Origin: FEN-1297 sp963710735
Lineage (GTDB): Bacteria > Bacteroidota > Ignavibacteria > Ignavibacteriales > Ignavibacteriaceae
Direction: 5' to 3'
Assembly: GCA_963710735.1 (NCBI GenBank)
Contig: CAVQBN010000024.1
Span: 372,001 to 436,000, forward strand
DNA length: 64,000 nt
In this document: positions 1 to 8,679 of the stretch, piece by piece
Position numbering within the stretch: the stretch's first letter is position 1
How the letters are laid out: the number at the start of each line of letters is the position of its first letter
Program-made: the position numbers and the translations under genes
The notes under the pieces: generated by a model
What the model saw: only the letters and a program-made list of their open reading frames with translations
Databases searched by the model: none
What the model was told of the DNA's origin: nothing

Positions 1-738
1 ATAGATCCGTCTGTTCCGGGTTCCGAACCATCTTCTTTCGATGCACAGGGCACTACTTCAGAAAATGATGCAAATGGAATCGGCTCAGTAGTTTTACGGC
101 AGGGATCATCTTCCAATGCGGCAACGCTATCAATAAGCGGTATCAGAATCAGTACTTCGTGGGGTGAACTTCCTCTTCCTGTTGAATTAACCTCATTCAC
201 TGCTCAAACAAAATCTAACGCGGTAGAGTTGAAGTGGAATACAGCTACAGAACTTAACAACTATGGTTTTGAGATACAGAGAAAGATCGAACAAAATGAA
301 TCATGGGCTAAAATCGGATTTGTTAGAGGTAATGGAAACAGCAACTCTCCTAAAAGTTATAACTTTGCTGACCCAAATGTTACTTCGGGGAAATATTATT
401 ACAGATTAAAACAAATAGACAATGACGGGAAGTTTGAGTATTCGAAAATAGTTGAGGTCAATTTAAGTAATCCGGATGCTTATGAATTGAACCAGAATTA
501 TCCGAATCCTTTTAATCCGGTAACTATAATTAAATATGAAATTCCCAAAGCAGGTAAAGTTAAACTTGTAATTTTTGATATGCTTGGAAGAGAAGTAAAA
601 ACACTTGTTAACGAATACAAAGAACCCGGAAGATATGATGTTCAATTTGATGCGAGTAAACTTGCAAGCGGAACTTATTTGTACAAGATTCAAGCGGGTA
701 ATTTTGTTGAAGTTAAAAAGATGGTCCTGCTCAAATAA
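1..738 (+). CDS. T9SS-sorted secreted protein, C-terminal part (partial)
   Basis: The reading frame is open from base 1, so the start lies outside the window; 245 residues remain. The first ~55 residues resemble the end of the module that precedes the sorting region in the protein at 2539-5025 (VLRQ and ISTSW motifs). A fibronectin-like linker beginning PLPVELTSF follows, then a type A T9SS sorting domain over the last ~85 residues with the NQNYPNPFNP core and a basic tail ending KKMVLLK. Such domains direct export across the outer membrane by the type IX system and are then removed. The function of the passenger part cannot be told from this fragment. A strong hairpin terminator follows the stop. 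Confidence 0.88.
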   Translation: MDPSVPGSEPSSFDAQGTTSENDANGIGSVVLRQGSSSNAATLSISGIRISTSWGELPLPVELTSFTAQTKSNAVELKWNTATELNNYGFEIQRKIEQNESWAKIGFVRGNGNSNSPKSYNFADPNVTSGKYYYRLKQIDNDGKFEYSKIVEVNLSNPDAYELNQNYPNPFNPVTIIKYEIPKAGKVKLVIFDMLGREVKTLVNEYKEPGRYDVQFDASKLASGTYLYKIQAGNFVEVKKMVLLK

Positions 739-766
739 GAATTCCTGACCCATAATCCCCATAAAA

Positions 767-796
767 ACAAGGCCCCAAAAAATTTGGGGCTTTGTT
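767..796 (+). terminator. Rho-independent terminator
   Basis: An inverted repeat (aacaaggccccaaa / tttggggctttgtt) starts ~30 bases after the stop of the preceding T9SS gene. Almost the same hairpin follows the T9SS gene ending at 5025, so gene end and terminator were duplicated together. Confidence 0.85.
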
Positions 797-1406
797 ATAT
801 TAGAATTAAGAAAAATAGAATGGACTCCTCTGAACTACCGCAAGAGGACCAGGCATCTAGCCAAATGTTAGAAGAGAATTTAAAACAGAAGTATCTAAAT
901 GATAAACCAAATCATCCACTTGTTTTTAAGAATGTAGCTTGATCTTTTACGTAACAGGCTTAGGTTCAATTCGATCTACCACAAAATAGCCCTAAAAAGA
1001 ATTGTTAAACTATTGTTTTAATTTACTTCTAGTATGGTAGTGATTTTGCAGAATACTTTAATAGCCGAAGGTACCGACTCACCCAAAAGATCTAGTTCTT
1101 TTTTCATCCTTTAGATTGATTGACTGATCTTGCTTTTTATAATATTTTGAAATTGTCCAAACAAAGTATAATAATTAAACATACAAGTGGGAAAATGAAA
1201 GTATTTCAAATTTTATCGCATAGGTATCGAAATGATTTATCAAAACATTCACTTTTTTTAAGTATGCAACTGGACGAAATAACTTAATGTATACTTAAAA
1301 TTAAAAATGTCAATTAACTTCATCTCTTACCCCTTGAAATACTTTATTTTGCAGGAACTATGCTGTATTTAGTTACGTAGATTTTACTCCAACTTATGGT
1401 GGAACC
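797..1406. other. Intergenic region without a convincing gene
   Basis: About 600 bases with no supported gene. An ATG at 820 opens a 40-codon frame (820-942) with no ribosome-binding site or recognisable motif. A short inverted repeat lies at 826-848 (tcctct / agagga). The last ~200 bases are very AT-rich and probably hold the promoter of the sugar transferase gene; no specific promoter is called. Confidence 0.5.
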
Positions 1407-2111
1407 ATGAATGAAGAACTATTCCTATTTTCAAAAAATGTATTCGATTTTGTATTAGCTGCAATCCTTTTATGTTTGGCACTTCCATTCATTTTAATCT
1501 TTTCAACAATAATTTTTATACAAACCAAAGAGTTCCCATTCTTCATTCAAGAACGCGGATTGACGCTGGAATCTTGCCGGTTTAAAATCTACAAATTAAA
1601 AACAATGAAAAGTCAGATAGTAAATGTCAGCGCTTCATGTACCGATATATTTTTCAAGAATGAACTTACGGAATTTGTAACTCCATTTGGTAGATTTTTA
1701 AGAAAAACAGGACTGGATGAACTACCACAGTTATTAAATGTTTTAAAAGGTGAAATGAGCTTTGTCGGTAACCGCCCTCTTTCGTTGCTGGACCTGGAAA
1801 TAATGAAAAATTATTTCCCGAAAGAGTATGCCGTTAGAGGGGAAAAAAATTTAAAACCGGGCATAACCGGTTACTGGCAGATATTTCAAAATCGTTACGA
1901 AGGGATAGAAAATCTAATAAAACAAGAAACTTTTTATAATGAAAATTATTCTATCAAATTAGATATCAAAATACTTTTGTTGACCCTACTAATTGTATTT
2001 AAAGGAACGCACTGCGATGCAATTTTAAATTCAACAAAATATAAAATATTAACTCATACTAGATTGAAAACTCTTAAAAATGGAGGATATAACATTGAAT
2101 GCACTTCCTAA
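1407..2111 (+). CDS. Initiating sugar-phosphate transferase (bacterial sugar transferase family)
   Basis: A 234-residue protein of the small monotopic phosphoglycosyltransferase family (WcaJ/PglC type, Bac_transf domain). These enzymes move a sugar phosphate from a UDP-sugar to undecaprenyl phosphate at the inner membrane and start a polysaccharide or glycan chain. Visible: an N-terminal hydrophobic segment (~12-38), the basic FKIYKLKTM stretch, the catalytic-region motif TGLDELPQL (~110), SFVGNRPLS in the form common in Bacteroidota, and KPGITGYWQ. It lacks the extra N-terminal membrane part of long WbaP proteins, and the length is normal for the short class. It probably primes the glycan built by the downstream polysaccharide genes, but this is inference because those genes are more than 10 kb away. 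The last codons overlap the ribosome-binding site and start of the next gene. Confidence 0.88.
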   Translation: MNEELFLFSKNVFDFVLAAILLCLALPFILIFSTIIFIQTKEFPFFIQERGLTLESCRFKIYKLKTMKSQIVNVSASCTDIFFKNELTEFVTPFGRFLRKTGLDELPQLLNVLKGEMSFVGNRPLSLLDLEIMKNYFPKEYAVRGEKNLKPGITGYWQIFQNRYEGIENLIKQETFYNENYSIKLDIKILLLTLLIVFKGTHCDAILNSTKYKILTHTRLKTLKNGGYNIECTS

Positions 2112-2469
2112 ATTACATCTTTATAATCAAACTATCATAAGGAATAATGAAAAAGCTGAGTTGAAAATCATCACAATTCCAAATGATTGGTGGTGTACTC
2201 AAACCAGTTATGATTCGTTTCTCCCGAAACATAAAGCCGAAATCATCCCGTTAAACACTTTGGGAGATTTACCCAATAAAAAATTTATTTTACCAAAACC
2301 AAATTATTGGGAAATCAAGCAGGGAGATTATCATCGCCGTGAGCATGAGAAAGATATACTGTATTACAGAAATGTGGAAAATATTATTCACAAAATCGGA
2401 TTTGCTGCCGTAATAATTATTTCCGTTATAATTACATTTTTCATTTCAAACATAGCTGCGATGTTCTGA
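2095..2469 (+). CDS. Small hypothetical protein with C-terminal membrane anchor
   Basis: Not recognised. I place the start at the TTG at 2095 because a perfect GGAGG lies at 2082-2086, 8 bases upstream; the in-frame ATG at 2080 overlaps that site. The 124-residue product is mostly polar, with PKPNYWEIKQGDY near the middle and one hydrophobic helix at the very end (about the last 25 residues, IGFAAVIIISVIITFFIS). It would therefore be tail-anchored with its bulk probably in the cytoplasm. It overlaps the end of the sugar transferase by 17 bases and is probably translated with it, so a partner role in glycan priming is possible but unproven. Confidence 0.6.
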   Translation: MNALPKLHLYNQTIIRNNEKAELKIITIPNDWWCTQTSYDSFLPKHKAEIIPLNTLGDLPNKKFILPKPNYWEIKQGDYHRREHEKDILYYRNVENIIHKIGFAAVIIISVIITFFISNIAAMF

Positions 2470-2538
2470 TTCATTTGAATAATTTTTAATAAAAAAAATT
2501 AAAAATAACAAATAATGGGGGAAGTTTAGAGAGGAAAT

Positions 2539-5025
2539 ATGAAAAAACTATTATTTACTATAGCCATCTCAATTACTTTCATGATGGTAGGTGTTAGCTG
2601 GGGACAGACCACCTTCACTGCAACTTATAATCTAAGCGGGAATGGGAATGATGTAACTTCATTTAATTATAACGGGACAATTTATTTAGGAATTGTGCCG
2701 GGCGCTTTAGTTAAAGTTGGAATTACTAGTAATTCGAGTACTGGAAATTATAGAGGATCCAATTGGCCAAGAGTTTCTATAGATTTAGGATACTATATTG
2801 GCTTCACAATTGATGCAGCTCCGGGTTTTAAATTTACCGTTACCTCTATCACATTTGGAGTGGGACGAAGCAGTACGGGGCCAAAGCGTTGGCAATGGCG
2901 GGGTAGTAATGATTCATTTAGCTCTGTCTTGAAAAATTATACTACACTTAATGCCGGATTAACAAACAAAAACGGTGAATTAACAAACCCTGACGTCGAT
3001 GGATATTGGACCGGAAACGTACTGGAAGCCGGCAGCAACTATGTTAACCAAACCACAACTGTTATATTTAGGTTATATGGTTATAATTCGGAAAAAGGCA
3101 GCGGTACAGGCGGGTTACAGGGCAATATCACGATTAAAGGAACATTTGAATCATTGGGGGGTGTTGGCGGTACACCTACAAAGCTAGCGGTAACTAATAT
3201 AAACAATGGATCGAGCCCATCAGTTAATACTCCATTTGATGTTGTTGTTCAGTCACAAGATAATTCTGGTGCAGCTCAAAATGTAACTACAAGTACAGAT
3301 GTAACTTTATCAAGAGGAGGCGGCACTGGTACTTTAGGCGGTACATTAACATTAACGGGAACTATATTAGCTGGACAAAACAAAGTAACAATACCCGGCG
3401 TCACTTATAATATAGCAGAATCCGGTGTTTCAGTTACAGCTACTGCGTCCGGAGGTGATCCACTTTCTACAGGCACAAGCACCACGTTTAAAGTGTTGGA
3501 AGCAGCTTCACAATTAGCTTTTGTAAACTTGCCGTTCGGTGCACAACAACATAAAAATCTTGTCCCCTTTATGGTCGAAGCCCGACGAGCAGATAATTTT
3601 GTTGATTTGAATTTTACTGGCAATATTACCATTGCAAAATTTTCAGGACTTGGGGCTATCTCAGGGACATTAACGCAAAACGCAGTTGCCGGTGTGGCTA
3701 CTTTTAATAACATTCAATTTGATGCTGCAGGTACGTATACAATTTCAGCTTCATCAAGTGATCTTTCAAGTATTACAAGTGGAAATATAAATATACTTTC
3801 AACATCGCTTCCACTTACTGAGGATTTTTATTACACTGATGCAACAACGCTTGTTTCTAATGGCTGGACTGCATACAATAGTGCAGGCGCAAATTCAATT
3901 TCTGTGAATTCTTCAGGTTTAACATTTACAAACTATCCTTGGAAAGGCGGAAATTCAGCTTTATTAAATAATACCGGCGAAGATGTTGATAGAACTTTTA
4001 CCACACAAACTTCCGGCAGCTTGTATATTTCTTTTCTTGTTAATGTTACTTCTGCCGCTAGCGGATATTTTTTGTTTTTAAGTGAGAATCCGGTAAGTAC
4101 GGTAAATTTTCGCGGCAGAATCTTCCTAGATGCCTCCAACAAATTCGGATTGAGCTTTGGATCAAATACAGCAACTTTAGCACCGAGCAGTTTTGAATTA
4201 GGTGCAACGTATTTATTAGTGATGCGATATAAAATTGTAGCTGGTGATAATAACGATCAGGTGAGCTTATATGTATTTAAAAGCGGTGATGACTTTTCAA
4301 CGGAACCAGCAACTCCTACAATAGGCCCTCTAACTGATGCAACTTTAAGTGATATTGACCCTGGCTCAATAGCTTTGCGTCAGTTTGATGCAAGTCAGAA
4401 TTTAGTTGTTGACGAAATTAGAATAGGTACATCATGGTCAGAAGCACCTCTTCCGGTCGAGCTTACATCATTCACAGCTTCAACAGAGAATGCACATGTT
4501 TATTTGAAATGGAATACTGCAACTGAAGAAAATAACTATGGTTTTGAAATCCAGCGGTCAGCGATCAGTGGTCAGCAGCCGGCGGAAAGCTGGAATAAAA
4601 TCGGATTTGTTAGAGGTAATGGAAACAGCAACTCTTCAAAAAGTTATAGCTTTGTTGACCCAAATGTTACTTCCGGGAAATATTATTATAGATTAAAACA
4701 AATAGACAATGACGGTAAATTTGAGTATTCGAAAATAGTTGAGGTCAATTTCAGTATTCCGGATGTTTATGAATTGAATCAGAATTATCCGAATCCTTTT
4801 AATCCGGTTACTACAATTAAATACGAAATTCCTAAATCGAGTGAGGTTAAACTTGTAATATTTGATATGCTGGGCAGAGAAGTTATTACACTAGTAGACG
4901 AATATAAGGATGCCGGAAGGTACAATGTGCAGTTTGATGCAAGTAAACTTGCAAGCGGAACATATTTGTACAAAATACAAGCAGGTAGTTTCGTTGAAGT
5001 CAAAAAGATGATATTAATGAAATAA
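2539..5025 (+). CDS. Large secreted protein with Ig-like repeats and T9SS sorting domain
   Basis: An 828-residue extracellular protein. A signal peptide (1-22, MKKLLFTIAI... ending SWG) is followed by a Gly/Ser/Thr-rich beta domain (~25-205) and two Ig-like (Big-type) units starting near TKLAVTNI (~215) and SQLAFVNLP (~325). A lectin-like module follows at ~430-640, then PLPVELTSF and the fibronectin-like linker. The last ~90 residues are the type A T9SS sorting domain (NQNYPNPFNP, GTYLYKIQAG, KKMILMK). No catalytic motif is visible, so an adhesin or surface-binding role is likely. Within the linker, residues ~675-685 (QRSAISGQQPAES) look like an in-frame insertion of a short intergenic-type repeat compared with the paralogue at 1-738. 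A terminator follows directly. Confidence 0.88.
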   Translation: MKKLLFTIAISITFMMVGVSWGQTTFTATYNLSGNGNDVTSFNYNGTIYLGIVPGALVKVGITSNSSTGNYRGSNWPRVSIDLGYYIGFTIDAAPGFKFTVTSITFGVGRSSTGPKRWQWRGSNDSFSSVLKNYTTLNAGLTNKNGELTNPDVDGYWTGNVLEAGSNYVNQTTTVIFRLYGYNSEKGSGTGGLQGNITIKGTFESLGGVGGTPTKLAVTNINNGSSPSVNTPFDVVVQSQDNSGAAQNVTTSTDVTLSRGGGTGTLGGTLTLTGTILAGQNKVTIPGVTYNIAESGVSVTATASGGDPLSTGTSTTFKVLEAASQLAFVNLPFGAQQHKNLVPFMVEARRADNFVDLNFTGNITIAKFSGLGAISGTLTQNAVAGVATFNNIQFDAAGTYTISASSSDLSSITSGNINILSTSLPLTEDFYYTDATTLVSNGWTAYNSAGANSISVNSSGLTFTNYPWKGGNSALLNNTGEDVDRTFTTQTSGSLYISFLVNVTSAASGYFLFLSENPVSTVNFRGRIFLDASNKFGLSFGSNTATLAPSSFELGATYLLVMRYKIVAGDNNDQVSLYVFKSGDDFSTEPATPTIGPLTDATLSDIDPGSIALRQFDASQNLVVDEIRIGTSWSEAPLPVELTSFTASTENAHVYLKWNTATEENNYGFEIQRSAISGQQPAESWNKIGFVRGNGNSNSSKSYSFVDPNVTSGKYYYRLKQIDNDGKFEYSKIVEVNFSIPDVYELNQNYPNPFNPVTTIKYEIPKSSEVKLVIFDMLGREVITLVDEYKDAGRYNVQFDASKLASGTYLYKIQAGSFVEVKKMILMK
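4554..4590 (+). repeat. Short GGTCAGC-type repeat inserted in frame
   Basis: The stretch contains gcggtcagcgatcagtggtc, a run of near-repeats of (a/c)g(a/t/c)gtcagc. The corresponding place in the paralogous gene (around 275-300) instead reads through a plain charged linker. The insert keeps the frame and encodes a Ser/Gln-rich peptide. Confidence 0.5.
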
Positions 5026-5052
5026 GAAATCCTGGCCCATAATCTCCCTAAA

Positions 5053-5083
5053 AACAAGGCCCCGATAATAAGGGGCTTTGTTA
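5053..5083 (+). terminator. Rho-independent terminator
   Basis: Inverted repeat aacaaggcccc / ggggctttgtt starting 28 bases after the stop of the large T9SS gene. It closely matches the hairpin at 767-796. Confidence 0.85.
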
Positions 5084-5314
5084 TTTATAAAAATTGGAAA
5101 TTAAAAATAAAAAAGGAATTTATTATTTTATCATTTGTCAATCAAAAAAATTCTTTCTATAATAAATTAGTATTTTGTTATATTGTACTTATAAATTATT
5201 TTTTACAACTTGTATTAAATAAAAATAATCAATAAACGCCCTTAACATATTAGTTAACACATTACTTAAAAGCTGCAGGATAATTTATTTTTTCAAGAAG
5301 ATATAGAGGTAAAC

Positions 5315-7165
5315 GTGTTTACAGTAAAACCTAAAAGATTACTAAATTTAAGATATTCTGTATTAACAATTATCATTTTTCTATTGTTATACACTTCTTT
5401 TGAATTTGCACAGGACAATAAAAAAATATTTCAACCGCTCAACGGATCTGTTTTGTTATCCCTTGAAGGAAGTTCAACTTTTTCCCAAACTGATTATCAA
5501 ACTTCGAATATAGACTTTGCCTGGCGTGGATTAGGAGAATATTATTTTAATCTTTACTCAAAATATTTTCTTGGAATGAGGTTATCTGGAGGAACAGGCT
5601 TTATTGCAGGTAAAGACGCAAGTTTTGTAAATCAGGGTATATCAAAATCATTCCAAACATCCATATATTATGCTGGTGTTGGTATTGAATTCGGTTACCA
5701 GGTGGCACCAAAAATATTCCCATATATTTCCGGTGGAGTAAATTCACTTTTTTTTGATCCCAAATATTACAGCGGCGGAAGGCTTCCTAATAATGCTAAA
5801 AATATGTTTTCAAGAAGAACAACTAGTGAATATATTGAATTAGGATGCAGATACTTTATTACAGATCAGATTGCAGTTAACTTAAGCCTTGACCAGTATC
5901 TTGTTCCTACGGATTATTTGGATGATTTAAAAAGAGGCAGTTCAAATGATACATATTCTCAATTAAACTTCGGCGTATCATTTGTTTTATTTAGTAAAAA
6001 AGATTCTGACGGCGACGGCGTTCCGGATGATGAGGATGAATGTCCGAACACTCCCTGGGGTATAAAAGTTGATTCGCATGGTTGCCCGCTTGATGCTGAC
6101 GGCGACGGCGTTCCTGATTATTTAGATAAATGCCCGAATACACCCAAAGGCGTTAAAGTCGACGCTACAGGTTGCCCGCTAGACAGCGACGGTGATGGAG
6201 TGCCCGATTATTTAGATAAATGCCCAAATACACCTCCAGGAGTAAAGGTGGATGTATTTGGTTGTCCACTTGATAGCGATGGTGACGGTGTTCCTGATTA
6301 TCTGGATAAGTGCCCAAATACTCCCAAAGGAGTGAAAGTCGATGCAACAGGCTGTCCATTAGACAGTGATGGAGATGGTGTTCCCGATTATCTAGATAAA
6401 TGCCCGAATACACCTAAAGGAGTTAAAGTGGATTCCTTCGGCTGCCCGCTTGATAGTGACGGCGACGGAGTTCCAGATTATATGGACAAATGCCCCAATA
6501 CTCCGGCTGGAGTTAAAGTTGATGCCTTTGGATGTCCTATAGTACATGACAGTGATGGCGACGGTATTCCGGACAATTTGGATAAATGTCCGAATACTCC
6601 GAAAGGAGTAAAGGTCGATTCAGTAGGATGTCCGCTTGACAGCGACCATGACGGGGTTCCGGATTATAAAGATAGATGCCCAAATACGCCCATAGGTGTA
6701 AAAGTTGATAGATATGGATGTCCACTAGATAGTGATCATGATGGAGTGCCGGATTATAAAGATAAATGCCCGAATACACCTAAAGGAGTAAAGGTTGATG
6801 CGTTTGGATGTCCCATTCCCGCTGATAAATATTTACTTAAATCCGAAACTTACTTTGGAACCGGATCGGCAACTTTATTACCATCTGCAACATCAAGTTT
6901 AAATGATATAGTAGAAAAAATGAAAGAAGATCCTGGTTCCAGATGGCGGATCGAGGGCTATACAGATTATGAAAATCCATCTTCTTTTAATCAAACATTA
7001 GCATTTAACAGGGCTAATGCAGTATATCTCTATTTTGTTCGGAAGGGATTAAATAAAAACAGGTTTGATGTTATTGGAACCGGTGGTTATTACAGGCTTA
7101 AAAGTGAATCCAACATACTTAATAAAAGAAATAACGTAGGTGTTGTTGTTACGAAAATAAAATAA
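5315..7165 (+). CDS. OmpA-family outer-membrane protein with nine TSP3 calcium-binding repeats
   Basis: A 616-residue protein. The GTG at 5315 is chosen because AGAGGT lies at 5305-5310. A signal peptide (~1-32, ending EFAQ) is followed by a beta-barrel-like domain (~33-228). Nine thrombospondin type 3-like units of about 30 residues span ~230-502; each has Asp-rich DSDGDGVPD followed by DKCPNTP and GVKVD..GCP, the calcium-binding pattern with a conserved Cys pair. The last ~105 residues are a diverged OmpA_C peptidoglycan-binding domain (IEGYTD, FNRANAVYLY, then KRNNVGVVV in place of the usual NRRVE). It probably links outer membrane and peptidoglycan through a stiff calcium-dependent spacer. 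Loss of canonical OmpA_C residues near the end may weaken peptidoglycan binding. Confidence 0.9.
   Translation: MFTVKPKRLLNLRYSVLTIIIFLLLYTSFEFAQDNKKIFQPLNGSVLLSLEGSSTFSQTDYQTSNIDFAWRGLGEYYFNLYSKYFLGMRLSGGTGFIAGKDASFVNQGISKSFQTSIYYAGVGIEFGYQVAPKIFPYISGGVNSLFFDPKYYSGGRLPNNAKNMFSRRTTSEYIELGCRYFITDQIAVNLSLDQYLVPTDYLDDLKRGSSNDTYSQLNFGVSFVLFSKKDSDGDGVPDDEDECPNTPWGIKVDSHGCPLDADGDGVPDYLDKCPNTPKGVKVDATGCPLDSDGDGVPDYLDKCPNTPPGVKVDVFGCPLDSDGDGVPDYLDKCPNTPKGVKVDATGCPLDSDGDGVPDYLDKCPNTPKGVKVDSFGCPLDSDGDGVPDYMDKCPNTPAGVKVDAFGCPIVHDSDGDGIPDNLDKCPNTPKGVKVDSVGCPLDSDHDGVPDYKDRCPNTPIGVKVDRYGCPLDSDHDGVPDYKDKCPNTPKGVKVDAFGCPIPADKYLLKSETYFGTGSATLLPSATSSLNDIVEKMKEDPGSRWRIEGYTDYENPSSFNQTLAFNRANAVYLYFVRKGLNKNRFDVIGTGGYYRLKSESNILNKRNNVGVVVTKIK
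6002..6820 (+). repeat. Nine 90-bp coding repeats (TSP3 units)
   Basis: Nine consecutive ~90-base units in frame inside the OmpA-like gene; unit 6 is two codons longer. Protein units are nearly identical, while codons differ widely between units (gacggcgacggcg, gatggagatggtg, catgatggagtg and so on). This suggests an old expansion kept by selection on the protein. Units 8 and 9 carry DSDHDG instead of DSDGDG. Confidence 0.9.
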
Positions 7166-7173
7166 CGATAACG

Positions 7174-7257
7174 AGTGGAGAATTTATCTATTTCCGATTG
7201 CAATTTATTAATTGTAATATTTAATTGAAGAAGGATTATTCTCCACTTTAATTTTTA
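7174..7257 (+). terminator. Possible long-looped terminator
   Basis: A 10-bp inverted repeat, agtggagaat (7174-7183) and attctccact (7238-7247), is followed by a T-rich tract. A second small inverted repeat (attgcaat / attgtaat) sits in the loop. It lies between the convergent OmpA-like gene and receiver gene and may serve both. Confidence 0.5.
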
Positions 7258-7273
7258 GTAATTGATAATTATC

Positions 7274-7675
7274 TCATTTCAATTTAGAACTTTTTTTAAC
7301 TATACTTTTTCCAAATATTTTTTCTATTTTTTCAAGTAAAGTGGGGCCAAAATCTGATTTAGTTATAAAATCATCTGCACCGGCTAAAAGAGCCTGATTA
7401 CGATATTCCAAATCTTTACCAAGCGTTAATACAATTATCTTTACTTTATCATTGGTCCTGCGTATAGTTTTTGTTGTCTCTAATCCATTCATGCCTTTCA
7501 TGGAAATATCCATTATAATCAAATTAGGATTAAAAGCATTTATCTTTACTAGAGCATCTTCCCCTGATTCTGCCCACGTCAGCAGCTTAAAATTCAGTGA
7601 AGAATTTAAATAACGTATGGCTGAGTTTCTGAACTTACTATTATCGTCAACAAAAAGCATTTTTAACGCTTCCAT
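7274..7675 (-). CDS. Stand-alone response-regulator receiver protein
   Basis: A single REC domain of 133 residues. I start at the ATG at 7675 because GAGGAAG lies 5 bases upstream; a TTG four codons earlier would overlap that site. Acidic pair VDD at 10-11, phosphoacceptor Asp56 in IIMDISMKGMNG, switch Thr in IVLTLG, and the conserved Lys in FITKSD. There is no output domain, so it acts as a CheY/Spo0F-like relay or protein-binding switch, activated by an unlinked kinase or by the kinase encoded 1 kb upstream on the same strand. The last ~15 residues are basic (KKSSKLK). Confidence 0.85.
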   Translation of the reverse strand: MEALKMLFVDDNSKFRNSAIRYLNSSLNFKLLTWAESGEDALVKINAFNPNLIIMDISMKGMNGLETTKTIRRTNDKVKIIVLTLGKDLEYRNQALLAGADDFITKSDFGPTLLEKIEKIFGKSIVKKSSKLK

Positions 7676-7985
7676 TTTCTTCCTCAAAAATTATTTTCCA
7701 GAAATGAAAATTTTAGTTATTCATTTCTTATTTATTTTTGATTCTAAACTAGCCCAATCATTCTACAATGACAATCAGGGTATACCTTATATTTGTCGGT
7801 AAAAGCCCTGATATTTATTAATCTTAAGCTTTAATTGCCCAAAAATCGGTGTCCCACCATTATTTTTAATACAGTTTATATCTAAAATTTTAATGGGAAA
7901 ATTGTGTAGGGCCAAATAAAATGAACGCAGCTATTAGTCTTTTTTGAAATGAAAGGGTAAGATCGGTTATTTGAAAGTACAAGAT
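7676..7985. other. Intergenic region upstream of the receiver gene
   Basis: AT-rich, no gene or strong hairpin seen. It separates the two-component pair from the stand-alone receiver, so the receiver probably has its own promoter here. Confidence 0.4.
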
Positions 7986-8657
7986 TTACTGTTGAGATAT
8001 TATTCCGGTTCTCATGGCATATCTTACAAGTCCGGGTATATCATGAATATCAAGCCTCTCCATAATTTGAGATCTGTGTGTTTCAATAGTTTTTATGCTG
8101 ATATTAAGCTTATTGGCAATTTCTTTTGTAGAATTTCCTTCTGCGATCAACTGCAAAATCTCTCTTTGTCTTGACGTTAACCTGGCAAATACATTATCCT
8201 GATCTTTTTCATCAGAGAATCCATTATTTATTCGTCTTAAGTAGTCTGTAATTAAATTTTTTGAAATGGAAGGACTAAGATAAATTTCTCCTTTTATTAC
8301 TGCATTTATTGCCAGCTCTAATTCATTTGGAGCTGCATCCTTTAATAGATAACCTGAAGCTCCGGCTTTTAAAGCTTGAATAACGTACTCTTCATTTGCG
8401 TACATAGAAAGTATTATAATTGAGACACTAATATTTTCCTTATTTATCTGTTGAGTTACTTCCAGACCGTTTAATTCCGACATTGCAACATCAAGCAGCA
8501 CGAGATCCGGCAATAATTCCTTAATAAGTTGTATAGCTTCCCGGCCGTTGGATGCTTCTGCAATTACTTCAACTCCTTTTATGTTTTGAAGTAGCTGCCG
8601 GATACCCGCCCTAATTAATGTATGATCATCAGCAATTATAACTTTCACTGATTTCAT
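7986..8657 (-). CDS. NarL/LuxR-family response regulator
   Basis: 223 residues. The N-terminal receiver domain has IADDH at 8-12, phosphoacceptor Asp56 (LLDVAMSELNG) and Lys106 (YLLKDAAP). The C-terminal LuxR-type helix-turn-helix (~155-215) has LTSRQREILQLIAEGNSTKEIA and KTIETHRSQIM. It is a DNA-binding transcription regulator phosphorylated by the histidine kinase encoded 22 bases upstream in the same operon. Its target genes cannot be told from the sequence. Confidence 0.93.
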   Translation of the reverse strand: MKSVKVIIADDHTLIRAGIRQLLQNIKGVEVIAEASNGREAIQLIKELLPDLVLLDVAMSELNGLEVTQQINKENISVSIIILSMYANEEYVIQALKAGASGYLLKDAAPNELELAINAVIKGEIYLSPSISKNLITDYLRRINNGFSDEKDQDNVFARLTSRQREILQLIAEGNSTKEIANKLNISIKTIETHRSQIMERLDIHDIPGLVRYAMRTGIISQQ

Positions 8658-8679
8658 AATATTTCCTAATTTTTGTTAA

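Noticed and set aside
820..942. 40-codon frame after the first terminator
   Set aside because: No ribosome-binding site and no recognisable sequence; could be chance or a remnant.
6165..6779. Long minus-strand open frames inside the TSP3 repeats
   Set aside because: They are shadows of the repeated plus-strand codons; His/Tyr/Leu-rich repeats with no start signal.
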